Origin: Actinomycetota bacterium
GTDB taxonomy: Bacteria; Actinomycetota; Actinomycetes; UBA12327
Reading direction: 5' to 3'
Assembly: GCA_026392555.1 (NCBI GenBank)
Contig: JAPLBW010000201.1
Span: forward strand, 5,841 to 14,054
Length of the DNA stretch: 8,214 nucleotides
The translations under genes were made by a program, and so were the position numbers. The notes under the pieces were generated by a model, which was not told the origin of the DNA, made no database searches, and saw only the letters and a program-made list of their open reading frames with translations. Of the stretch, positions 1 through 6,373 are shown in pieces (within the stretch, counting starts at the first letter, position 1; each line of letters begins with the position of its first letter).

Positions 1-30
1 TCACAACTCCCAGACTAGGCGGTTTTCCAC

Positions 31-36
31 TACGGT
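31..36 (+). promoter_or_regulatory. Possible leaderless -10 element (TACGGT) for the RecB-like gene
   Basis: TACGGT fits the actinobacterial -10 pattern TANNNT and ends 7 nt before the ATG at 44. That spacing would start transcription at or next to the start codon. No good -35 hexamer is visible upstream, and only a weak GGTGA could serve as a Shine-Dalgarno sequence. The remaining 43 nt before the gene show no other feature. This is inference from spacing only. Confidence 0.25.
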
Positions 37-43
37 GAACTAG

Positions 44-877
44 ATGAGCCCTACAACACCCGACGTCGTCAATGTTCCACGCGCCTTGTCCCCCTCCCGC
101 GCATCGGACTTTCAGCAATGTCCGCTCTTGTTTCGCTTGCGGTCAATTGACAAGCTGCCGACGGCTCCATCATCGGCAGCTACCCGCGGAACCGTTGTTC
201 ATGCAGCCCTTGAGGGTTTGTACGACCTGCCCGCGCTTGAACGCACACTCGATGCCGCGAACGCGCTGATTGAACCGGCTTGGCAGGCCGTCATTGCCAA
301 AGACCCAGAGGTTGCAGTCGTCGCCGAAGAAGAAGGCCTGACCGTGTGGCTGGAAAAGGCACGAGACTTAGTTGGCACATACTTTGCGATGGAAGATCCC
401 CAACGACTTGAGCCAACAGGTCGTGAATTGTTTGTCCAGACCACCCTCGATAGTGGATTGATCCTGCGCGGGTTCATCGATCGCCTTGACGTATCCCCCG
501 CGGGAGATATCCGGATCGTTGATTACAAGACGGGTAAATCTCCCAACCCACGGTTTCAGGACAAAGCCTTGTTTCAAATGCGCTTCTACGGACTCGTGCT
601 GTGGCGCAATGACGGTGTCTTGCCACGACAGTTGAAATTATTGTTCCTCGGTGATGGTCGCCCGGTCATAGATGAACCCAGCGCGGACGTCCTGACGGCT
701 ACCCAAAACAAGATTGTGGCCATCTGGAACGACATTGAAGATCGGCTAAAGACCGGTGTTTTTGAACCCAAGACCAGCAAATTGTGTGATTGGTGTGACT
801 TCCAGTCCATCTGCCCAGCTTTCGGTGGCGAACCACCGCTGTTTCCCACCATTAACGTAGGCTCTCCTCAGTCCTGA
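44..877 (+). CDS. RecB family / Cas4-like Fe-S exonuclease, stand-alone PD-(D/E)XK nuclease
   Basis: This 277-residue protein has the core of a PD-(D/E)XK nuclease as found in the RecB, AddB and Cas4 C-terminal domain. In order: an N-terminal SPSRASDFQQCP motif with Cys26; RGTVVHAALE with the metal-binding His53; GFIDRLD with catalytic Asp146; IVDYKTGK with Asp160 and Lys162; and the QMRFYG motif with Gln178 and Tyr182. A C-terminal cluster, Cys248-x2-Cys251-x5-Cys257, pairs with Cys26 in the one-plus-three pattern that binds a 4Fe-4S cluster in Cas4 and AddB. No helicase domain is present and no helicase gene lies nearby, so it acts alone or with a partner encoded elsewhere. A role in DNA end processing or repair is inferred from the family. 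The ATG at 44 leaves about 15 residues before the first conserved motif, which is reasonable. It is the first gene of the rightward group, 36 nt before the ABC ATPase. No cas genes or CRISPR repeats are seen, so a CRISPR role is not supported. Confidence 0.9.
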   Translation: MSPTTPDVVNVPRALSPSRASDFQQCPLLFRLRSIDKLPTAPSSAATRGTVVHAALEGLYDLPALERTLDAANALIEPAWQAVIAKDPEVAVVAEEEGLTVWLEKARDLVGTYFAMEDPQRLEPTGRELFVQTTLDSGLILRGFIDRLDVSPAGDIRIVDYKTGKSPNPRFQDKALFQMRFYGLVLWRNDGVLPRQLKLLFLGDGRPVIDEPSADVLTATQNKIVAIWNDIEDRLKTGVFEPKTSKLCDWCDFQSICPAFGGEPPLFPTINVGSPQS

Positions 878-902
878 AGCACTTTTCGGGGACCGCCACT
901 CC

Positions 903-909
903 AAGGGAG
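903..909 (+). promoter_or_regulatory. Ribosome binding site of the ABC ATPase
   Basis: AAGGGAG lies 4 nt before the ATG at 914 and is one of the clearest Shine-Dalgarno sequences in the window. It fixes the start of the ABC ATPase. The rest of the 36-nt gap after the nuclease gene shows no promoter or hairpin that I can support. Confidence 0.6.
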
Positions 910-913
910 CACG

Positions 914-1675
914 ATGAACGCCACCGCCATTACTACAGCCGCTGCACGGGCAATAAACCTCACGAAGGTCTATGGCGAGGGTGATACCGAAGTTGCCGCA
1001 TTGAAGTCGGTCAACGTTGAACTCGGTAAAGGTCAGTTCACCGCGATCATGGGGCCTTCTGGTTCTGGCAAATCCACGCTGATGCACTGCATGGCCGGCC
1101 TAGACACCGTGACGTCGGGCCAGGTGCTCATTGGTGATGTTGACTTGGCAACGCTAAAGGAAAAGGACCTCACCCAACTTCGGCGTGACCGCCTGGGATT
1201 TGTATTTCAGGCCTACAACTTGATCCCCACCTTGACCGCGATTGAGAACATCACCTTGCCGCTGGACCTTGCTGGCAACGCGGGCGACAAGGAATGGATT
1301 GATTCGGTTATTGCAGCTATTGGACTACAAGATCGCCTTAACCACCGCCCATCGGAACTGTCCGGTGGTCAGCAACAACGAGTGGCCTGTGCCCGCGCCA
1401 TGGCTAGTCGTCCCGAGATCATCTTTGGCGACGAACCAACCGGCAACCTTGACTCGCGATCAGGCGGCGAAGTGCTCGCGTTCCTGCGGCGTTCAGTCGA
1501 TGACCTAGGCCAGACCATGGTGATGGTGACTCACGATGCCAACGCTGCAGCGTTTGCTGATCGTGTCATCTTTCTGGCCGACGGTGAAGTGGTGGACGAT
1601 ATGCCCAACCCGACAGCGGACAAGGTTTTCGAACGTTTAAAGCGCCTTGAGGTTCCCGGCCGCGAGCAGGCCTGA
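914..1675 (+). CDS. ABC transporter ATP-binding protein (MacB/LolD-like)
   Basis: This 253-residue cytoplasmic ATPase drives the permease encoded next to it. All nucleotide-binding motifs are intact: Walker A GPSGSGKST at residues 47-55, Q-loop Gln99 in FVFQAYNLIPTLT, signature LSGGQQQR from residue 149, Walker B IIFGDE at 169-174, D-loop GNLD at 177-180, and the switch histidine His207 in VTHD. The FQxxNLxPxxTxxEN stretch after the Q-loop and the DEPTGNLDS run are typical of the MacB/LolD/FtsE-like subfamily, which pairs with FtsX-fold permeases. The length is usual for the family, with a short C-terminal extension after residue 228. The stop codon lies 3 nt before the permease ATG, so the two are almost certainly cotranscribed and translationally coupled. 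The substrate cannot be read from the ATPase. Confidence 0.95.
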   Translation: MNATAITTAAARAINLTKVYGEGDTEVAALKSVNVELGKGQFTAIMGPSGSGKSTLMHCMAGLDTVTSGQVLIGDVDLATLKEKDLTQLRRDRLGFVFQAYNLIPTLTAIENITLPLDLAGNAGDKEWIDSVIAAIGLQDRLNHRPSELSGGQQQRVACARAMASRPEIIFGDEPTGNLDSRSGGEVLAFLRRSVDDLGQTMVMVTHDANAAAFADRVIFLADGEVVDDMPNPTADKVFERLKRLEVPGREQA

Positions 1676-1678
1676 CCC

Positions 1679-4225
1679 ATGTTGCGATTCATTCGGCGAA
1701 ATCTCGCCGCTCACAAAATTCGCCTGATCCTTTCCGCTTTGGCGGTCGTCCTCGGTGTGGCCTTTGTCGCCGGAACCCTCATCTTCACCGACACGTTGTC
1801 AAAGACTTTTGATGACCTCTTTGCCCAAACTACGAGCGATGTGGAACTGACTCCACAGCAGGCCTTCACGACCAACCGGGCGCCGAGAGATCGTGAGATT
1901 TCTATCTCCGCGTCTTTGGTGGGTCGCGTCGAGAAGTCGCCGGATGTTGAGCGTGCAGCGGGATTCGTTCAAGTTGACGGCGTCTACGTGATTGGCGACG
2001 ACGGCAAGGTCGTCGGCACACCTGGCGCACCGGCCTTTGGAACCAGTTGGTCTGACGACCAAGAACTGAGCCCCTATCGCCTCGTTCCCGGCGAAGGAAA
2101 AGGTCCGATCGCTTCGGGGCAAGTGGCCATCGATACCCAAACAGCCGAGTCCGGCGGCTTAGCTGTTGGAGACACCATCAAGATCGTCACACCGCGCGGG
2201 CCCAGCCAAGCCAAGGTCACCGGCATCTTCCGTTTTGGTACGTCGGGCAACCTCGCCGGCGCAAGTCTGACGGCCTTTGACCCATTAACCGCGCAAAAGC
2301 TTTTACTCGCCCCCGGTCAAGTTTCGGCCATCTCGGTCAAGTCCAAGGCCGGATTCACGCAGGACGAAACAAAGGCATCAATTGAAAAGACCCTCACACC
2401 TAGTGAGCGCAAGACCGTCAATGTCCAAACCGGCAAGGAGGCCGCCGATGATCAGGCGGCCACCATTGCTAAGGCCTTGAGCTTCGTCAATATCTTTTTG
2501 CTCGTATTTGCCTTTTTGGCCCTGATCGTTGGCTCCTTCATCATCTTGAATACGTTCGCCATGCTGGTGGCTCAGCGATCTCGCGAACTCGCCCTGTTGC
2601 GTGCCTTGGGTGCCAGTCGCCGTCAAGTCACGGTAGCCGTGCTCGGCGAAGCCGTTGTCGTGGGAATTGTTGGAGCGATTGTCGGCATCGGCTTTGGATT
2701 GGTACTTGCTGTGGGATTGAAGCAACTAATCTCGACGTTGGGCGGTGACCTACCAACTGGATCGCTGGTGGTTCAGCCGCGAACGGTCATCGTTGCCCTC
2801 ATCGTTGGCCTGTTTGTGACCGTCGCAGCTGCCTACATTCCGGCTCGTCGAGCCAGTCGCATTCCACCGGTGGCCGCTATGCGTGCTGAGGTTGCCTTAC
2901 CGCAACGATCACTGCGTAATCGCATCATCATCGGTCTCGTCCTGCTGGTTGTGGGCGTGATCAGTTTGATCGTCGGAGTGGGGCAGGCCGGTACCAAGGG
3001 TGCGACCTACGTCGGTGCTGGATCCGCCCTACTGCTGTTCACAGTGATCGTGTTGTCCCCCGTCATCGCTAGTCCGGTTATTGGTTTCCTCGGGTTTCCT
3101 CTCCACCGCAGAGGCATCGCCGGCCGCATCGCCGTCAACAACGCGCAACGCAATCGTCGCCGAACTGCATCCACTGCATCGGCCTTGATGATTGGTCTTG
3201 CTCTCGTGGGAGCCATGTCAATCCTGGGAGCATCTACCAAGGCCTCAACAAGTGCCTCAGTTGAAGGAGTTTTGCGTGCGGACTTTATTGTCAGCAGCAC
3301 TACCTTCCGGGGCTTTAGCCCTGTGGTGGCCCAAGATGTGAAGGCCGTCCCTGGCGTGGGTGTTGTTTCGCCGATTCGTAGCGTCGCTGGACAGATCAAC
3401 AAGCGCGTAGCAGTCATCGGCGGCATTGATCCAGCGACTGTTTCGCAGGTACTGGCCTTGGACTTCACACAAGGAAGTGCCTCTGACGCCAAAGACGGTT
3501 TCCTCGTTGATGATGAGACCTTTTCGTCAAACAACCTGACTATCGGCCAGTCGATTCGGGTGCTCTTTACCGATGGAAACACGGTGAAACTGCCAGTCAC
3601 CGGCACTTTTGCTAGGGATGGGCTGCTCAGCGGGTATGTGACATCAATCGCCAATCTGGTGAAAGCTGGCCAGCCCGACCAAGATTCCGCCGTTTATGCC
3701 ACTCTTCAAAAGGGTGCGGACCCAACCACGGTGAAGGCTGGTATTGACAAGGCCTTGGCCGATCTGCCCACCGTGGTGGTCAAGGATCAAAGCGAGTACA
3801 AGGCCAGCGTCGTGGGACAGGTAGACCAGATCCTCGCGATTATCTATGCCCTACTTGGACTGGCCATCATCATTTCCGTCTTGGGAATTGTGAACACGTT
3901 GGCTTTGTCCGTGGTGGAACGCACGCGCGAGATTGGACTTCTTCGCGCGGTTGGAATGTCCCGCAAGCAGATGAAGTCCTCCATTCGATGGGAATCGATG
4001 GTCATCGCCATCTATGGTGCCTTGTTGGGCCTAGGTCTGGGTGTGATCTTTGGTGTCAGCCTGCAAAAGGTGTTACGCAACGAGGGCATTCAACTGTTGT
4101 CCATCCCCTGGGGTCAGCTGATCGCATTCCTGGTGGTTTCGGCATTGGTTGGCGTGCTGGCTGCACTATGGCCGGCACGGCGTGCATCACGACTAAATGT
4201 GCTTGATGCGATCAGTAGCGAGTAG
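1679..4225 (+). CDS. ABC transporter permease, double FtsX/MacB-type, about 10 TM segments
   Basis: This 848-residue membrane protein has two tandem FtsX-like units. I place membrane segments near residues 16-36, 267-292, 318-346, 367-388, 414-434, 443-470, 496-518, 716-742, 771-797 and 812-831. Large extracytoplasmic domains follow segment 1 (about 39-265) and segment 7 (about 520-714). The internal duplication is clear. The cytoplasmic coupling motif RSRELALLRALGASRRQV (from 300) recurs as RTREIGLLRAVGMSRKQM (from 748). The exit motif IPARRASR (387-394) recurs as WPARRASR (831-838). This layout is that of type VII, mechanotransmission-class ABC proteins, which export compounds or act on the cell envelope rather than import nutrients. 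Translation probably starts from AGCAGG at 1665-1670, inside the end of the ATPase gene, with coupling. No substrate-binding protein is encoded nearby. The substrate is unknown; antimicrobial peptide, lipid and lipoprotein roles are all possible in this class. Confidence 0.93.
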   Translation: MLRFIRRNLAAHKIRLILSALAVVLGVAFVAGTLIFTDTLSKTFDDLFAQTTSDVELTPQQAFTTNRAPRDREISISASLVGRVEKSPDVERAAGFVQVDGVYVIGDDGKVVGTPGAPAFGTSWSDDQELSPYRLVPGEGKGPIASGQVAIDTQTAESGGLAVGDTIKIVTPRGPSQAKVTGIFRFGTSGNLAGASLTAFDPLTAQKLLLAPGQVSAISVKSKAGFTQDETKASIEKTLTPSERKTVNVQTGKEAADDQAATIAKALSFVNIFLLVFAFLALIVGSFIILNTFAMLVAQRSRELALLRALGASRRQVTVAVLGEAVVVGIVGAIVGIGFGLVLAVGLKQLISTLGGDLPTGSLVVQPRTVIVALIVGLFVTVAAAYIPARRASRIPPVAAMRAEVALPQRSLRNRIIIGLVLLVVGVISLIVGVGQAGTKGATYVGAGSALLLFTVIVLSPVIASPVIGFLGFPLHRRGIAGRIAVNNAQRNRRRTASTASALMIGLALVGAMSILGASTKASTSASVEGVLRADFIVSSTTFRGFSPVVAQDVKAVPGVGVVSPIRSVAGQINKRVAVIGGIDPATVSQVLALDFTQGSASDAKDGFLVDDETFSSNNLTIGQSIRVLFTDGNTVKLPVTGTFARDGLLSGYVTSIANLVKAGQPDQDSAVYATLQKGADPTTVKAGIDKALADLPTVVVKDQSEYKASVVGQVDQILAIIYALLGLAIIISVLGIVNTLALSVVERTREIGLLRAVGMSRKQMKSSIRWESMVIAIYGALLGLGLGVIFGVSLQKVLRNEGIQLLSIPWGQLIAFLVVSALVGVLAALWPARRASRLNVLDAISSE

Positions 4226-4244
4226 CTCTCGGTGACGAGAGTTG
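4223..4244 (+). other. GNRA-capped hairpin on the permease stop codon
   Basis: CTCTCG (4226-4231), the loop GTGA (4232-4235) and CGAGAG (4236-4241) make a perfect 6-bp stem. Flanking G-T and A-T pairs extend it over the permease TAG stop at 4223-4225. GTGA is a GNRA tetraloop in RNA. It is followed by TTGGTTGG rather than a T-run, so it is not a classical intrinsic terminator. It could be a weak terminator, a 3'-end stabiliser or a processing site that uncouples the PAC2 gene from the ABC genes. The structure is seen in the sequence; the function is inferred. Confidence 0.5.
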
Positions 4245-4264
4245 GTTGGCAATACCGTTGGATA

Positions 4265-4274
4265 GGGAGAAAGG
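4265..4274 (+). promoter_or_regulatory. Ribosome binding site that sets the PAC2 start
   Basis: The purine run GGGAGAAAGG ends 7 nt before the ATG at 4282. It supports that ATG over an in-frame TTG at 4246, which has no comparable site and would place the hairpin directly at the initiation region. Confidence 0.65.
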
Positions 4275-4281
4275 TGCAATC

Positions 4282-5124
4282 ATGGAATTTCATACCGAGT
4301 TACCTCAACTCAACAGTCCAGTCTTGATTGCTGCCTTTGAGGGGTGGAACGATGGTGCCAACTCAGCCACCGCAACAGTGCGCCATCTGTCCGATCAATG
4401 GGATGCGCAACTGTTGGCAACAGTGGACCCCGAGTCCTACTACGACTTTCAAGTCCAACGCCCCATCATTAACATTGAGAGCAAGGGCGTGCGTAGCCTG
4501 ACGTGGCCCACCACGAGCGTGAGCGTCGCACGTCTTGCGAATAGCTCCCATGATGCGGTTATGGTCAATGGCATTGAACCGTCGATGCGCTGGCCGTCTT
4601 TTTGCGCAGAGTTGCTAGACCTCGCAGACTCGCTGGGAGTCCAACAAGTCATCGTGCTCGGGGCACTTTTGGCTGCCACTCCTCACACTCGCCCTGTTCC
4701 GATCACTGGGTTCGCCTCCGATGCGACCTTGGCTGACCGATTGGGTTTTGACACCACCACCTACGAGGGTCCGACGGGAATCGTGGGTGTGTTGCAAAGT
4801 GAAGCTCAAGACGCCGGCTTCTCCGCCGTGTCCCTGTGGGCTCAGGTTCCTTATTACGTCTCCGAACCACCCTGTCCCAAGGCCACACTTGCGCTCTTGG
4901 CCATGCTTGAGGATTTGGTGGACGCACCTATTGATCTGGGTGACTTGCCTGAAGATGCCCGGGCGTGGCAACGCGGTGCAGAAGAACTAGCTGCTGACGA
5001 TCCTGATGTCGCCGAGTATGTCCAGCAACTCGAGGAAGTACGTGACGCGGCGGACTTGCCAGAAGCTTCCGGTGAGGCGATCGCTCGCGAATTCCAGCGC
5101 TACCTGCGCCGGCGCGACTCTTGA
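4282..5124 (+). CDS. PAC2 family protein (actinobacterial proteasome-assembly-chaperone-like / ParJ-type)
   Basis: This 280-residue soluble protein belongs to the PAC2 family. Recognisable family blocks, numbered from the ATG at 4282, are FEGWNDGANSA near residue 19, YYDFQVQRP in the low 50s, and the GIEPSMRW block near 97. They are followed by VIVLGALLAATPHTRPVPIT and YEGPTGIVGVL. The C-terminal LPEASGEAIAREFQRYLRRR helix is characteristic of the actinobacterial branch. PAC2 is named after a eukaryotic proteasome assembly chaperone, but bacterial members have no proven proteasome role. As I recall, the Streptomyces member encoded beside mshC was reported as ParJ, a partner of the chromosome-segregation ATPase ParA; I could not verify this here. 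The C-terminus ends in Arg-Asp-Ser, so it lacks the HbYX proteasome-docking tail. It is the last rightward gene, and its stop is 2 nt from the mshC stop. Confidence 0.88.
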   Translation: MEFHTELPQLNSPVLIAAFEGWNDGANSATATVRHLSDQWDAQLLATVDPESYYDFQVQRPIINIESKGVRSLTWPTTSVSVARLANSSHDAVMVNGIEPSMRWPSFCAELLDLADSLGVQQVIVLGALLAATPHTRPVPITGFASDATLADRLGFDTTTYEGPTGIVGVLQSEAQDAGFSAVSLWAQVPYYVSEPPCPKATLALLAMLEDLVDAPIDLGDLPEDARAWQRGAEELAADDPDVAEYVQQLEEVRDAADLPEASGEAIAREFQRYLRRRDS

Positions 5125-5126
5125 CC

Positions 5127-6356
5127 TTACGTCAGATCAATACCCAACAGCGCATCAACTGCGCTAGCCATGTGCTGACCAGCCCCTGCAGACTCCCCTG
5201 TTGATGACACCCATTCATCCATCACCTGCAGTGCTAGCGGGGAATTTAGATCTGTGCGTAAGGCGGCGCGGATCCGACCAATAAATATGGATGCATCGGG
5301 ACTTGAAGTTCGGCCCACGGCTTCGCGCCACATGGCAAGTTTGCTAACCGCATCAGTTAAGTGCTGTGGCGTCCATTCCCAGTCACTGCGATAGTGCTGC
5401 GTGATCAAAGCCAGTCGAATAGCCATGGGATCAGCGCCGGTCTGCCTTAATCGGGACACGAACTCGAGATTGCCCTTGGACTTACTCATCTTTTCGCCAT
5501 GGAGGGCCACCATGCCCGTATGTGCGTAATGCGTGGCGAAGGGTTCGCCAGCCAACGCGTGCCCCAAAGCCGAGCACATGTGATGGTGTGGGAACGTCAG
5601 ATCCGAGCCACCACCCTGCAAATCAAAAGCCGTACCTAAACAACTGGCAGCAATAGCTACACATTCAATGTGCCAACCGGGACGACCAGATCCCAAGGAT
5701 GTCTCCCAACGCGGATCGTCTCCGCGGGCTGCCATCCACAGCAACGGATCGAGAGCGTCGCGTTTGCCAGGCCGTTGTGGGTCTCCCCCGCGTTGACCGA
5801 ACACATCAATCATGGTGGCTCTATCTACGTCCGCGACCGCCGCGAAACCCGATGCTGTCGACAGGTCGAAGTACCAGTCTTGTTCAACTTGATAGGCGGC
5901 ATTGGCGTTCTTGAGTCGCTCAATAAGTTGCACGACATCAGGAATGGACTCCACCACTCCGATGAATTCATCTGGCGGGAGAACCCGCAATGCCTGCATA
6001 TCCTCGCGGAAGCGTTGAATCTCGCGTTCAGCTAAGTCAGACCAGTGATCGCCCGTCAGCAGAGCGCGCTCGAGTAGCGGATCGTCCACGTCAGTGACGT
6101 TTTGAACGTACCGAACAGGAACTCCAGCATCACGGACAGTCCGCTGGACCAAGTCGAACGCAAGATAGGTGGACGCATGGCCTAAATGTGCTGCGTCGTA
6201 TGGCGTGATGCCGCATACGTACATGCGGAACGCTTCGCCTTGGGCTACGTGATCAAGGAGATTAACCATCACCCCTTGCGCGGTGTCAAAAATGAGAACG
6301 GGCTGCTCATCGTCTCCAGGAACGACCGGAACAATCGGCTCAGCCCAACTCAACAT
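5127..6356 (-). CDS. mshC: L-cysteine:1D-myo-inositol 2-amino-2-deoxy-alpha-D-glucopyranoside ligase MshC
   Basis: MshC joins cysteine to GlcN-Ins with ATP to give Cys-GlcN-Ins, the step before acetylation by MshD in mycothiol synthesis. The 409 residues match the family's usual length of about 410. The protein resembles a shortened cysteinyl-tRNA synthetase lacking the tRNA-binding C-terminus. Hallmarks are CGITPYDAAHLGHASTYLAF with zinc ligand Cys48 and the HIGH-like HLGH at 57-60, the NVTDVDDPLLERA block near 86, RGGDPQRPGKRDALDPLLW from 189, GWHIEC with zinc ligand Cys232, FPHH with probable zinc ligand His257, and KMSKS at 289-293. The MLSW start resembles the MxSW start of relatives and supports the ATG at 6356. 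No Shine-Dalgarno is visible; a TAGACT hexamer just upstream suggests leaderless expression. One oddity is that the usual HHE after the FP motif reads HHHMC. It is the last gene of the leftward group, 17 nt after the SCO1664-family gene. Confidence 0.96.
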   Translation of the reverse strand: MLSWAEPIVPVVPGDDEQPVLIFDTAQGVMVNLLDHVAQGEAFRMYVCGITPYDAAHLGHASTYLAFDLVQRTVRDAGVPVRYVQNVTDVDDPLLERALLTGDHWSDLAEREIQRFREDMQALRVLPPDEFIGVVESIPDVVQLIERLKNANAAYQVEQDWYFDLSTASGFAAVADVDRATMIDVFGQRGGDPQRPGKRDALDPLLWMAARGDDPRWETSLGSGRPGWHIECVAIAASCLGTAFDLQGGGSDLTFPHHHMCSALGHALAGEPFATHYAHTGMVALHGEKMSKSKGNLEFVSRLRQTGADPMAIRLALITQHYRSDWEWTPQHLTDAVSKLAMWREAVGRTSSPDASIFIGRIRAALRTDLNSPLALQVMDEWVSSTGESAGAGQHMASAVDALLGIDLT

Positions 6357-6362
6357 GTCAAC

Positions 6363-6368
6363 AGTCTA
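6363..6368 (-). promoter_or_regulatory. mshC: Possible leaderless -10 element (TAGACT) for mshC
   Basis: Read on the minus strand, TAGACT is followed by exactly 6 nt (GTTGAC) and then the mshC ATG. That places the hexamer at -12 to -7 if transcription starts on the A of ATG. A weak TTGGCC lies 15 nt further upstream. The absence of a Shine-Dalgarno sequence fits leaderless translation, which is common in actinobacteria. The hexamer is seen; the promoter is inferred. Confidence 0.4.
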
Positions 6369-6373
6369 CTGAC

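Noticed and set aside
44..877. CRISPR-associated Cas4 gene
   Set aside because: Motifs are Cas4-like, but there are no neighbouring cas genes or repeats in the window, and stand-alone RecB-family proteins of this type are common in actinobacteria.
1799..2725. Two further antisense open frames (about 113 and 115 residues) in the permease gene
   Set aside because: No motifs and no convincing ribosome sites; they are explained as shadows of the sense codons.
3007..3654. Long open minus-strand frame (215 residues) inside the permease gene
   Set aside because: It lies wholly antisense to a clearly conserved permease, shows no recognisable domain, and has the Arg/Pro/Thr-rich composition typical of reverse-frame translations.
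4246..4281. TTG at 4246 as an upstream start for PAC2
   Set aside because: The ATG at 4282 has a strong purine-rich ribosome site and begins at the usual family N-terminus; the extra 12 residues would be non-conserved.
4615..4971. Antisense frame of 118 residues in the PAC2 gene
   Set aside because: The sense frame encodes conserved PAC2 blocks throughout this stretch, and the antisense product resembles nothing I recognise.
5670..6035. Plus-strand frame of 121 residues inside mshC
   Set aside because: Entirely opposite conserved MshC coding sequence, with no ribosome site or recognisable domain.
5127..6356. Reading the ligase as a cysteinyl-tRNA synthetase (cysS)
   Set aside because: Length near 410 residues, the CGITPYD rather than CGPTVYD motif, the RPGKRDALDPLLW block and the missing tRNA-binding C-terminus all indicate MshC.
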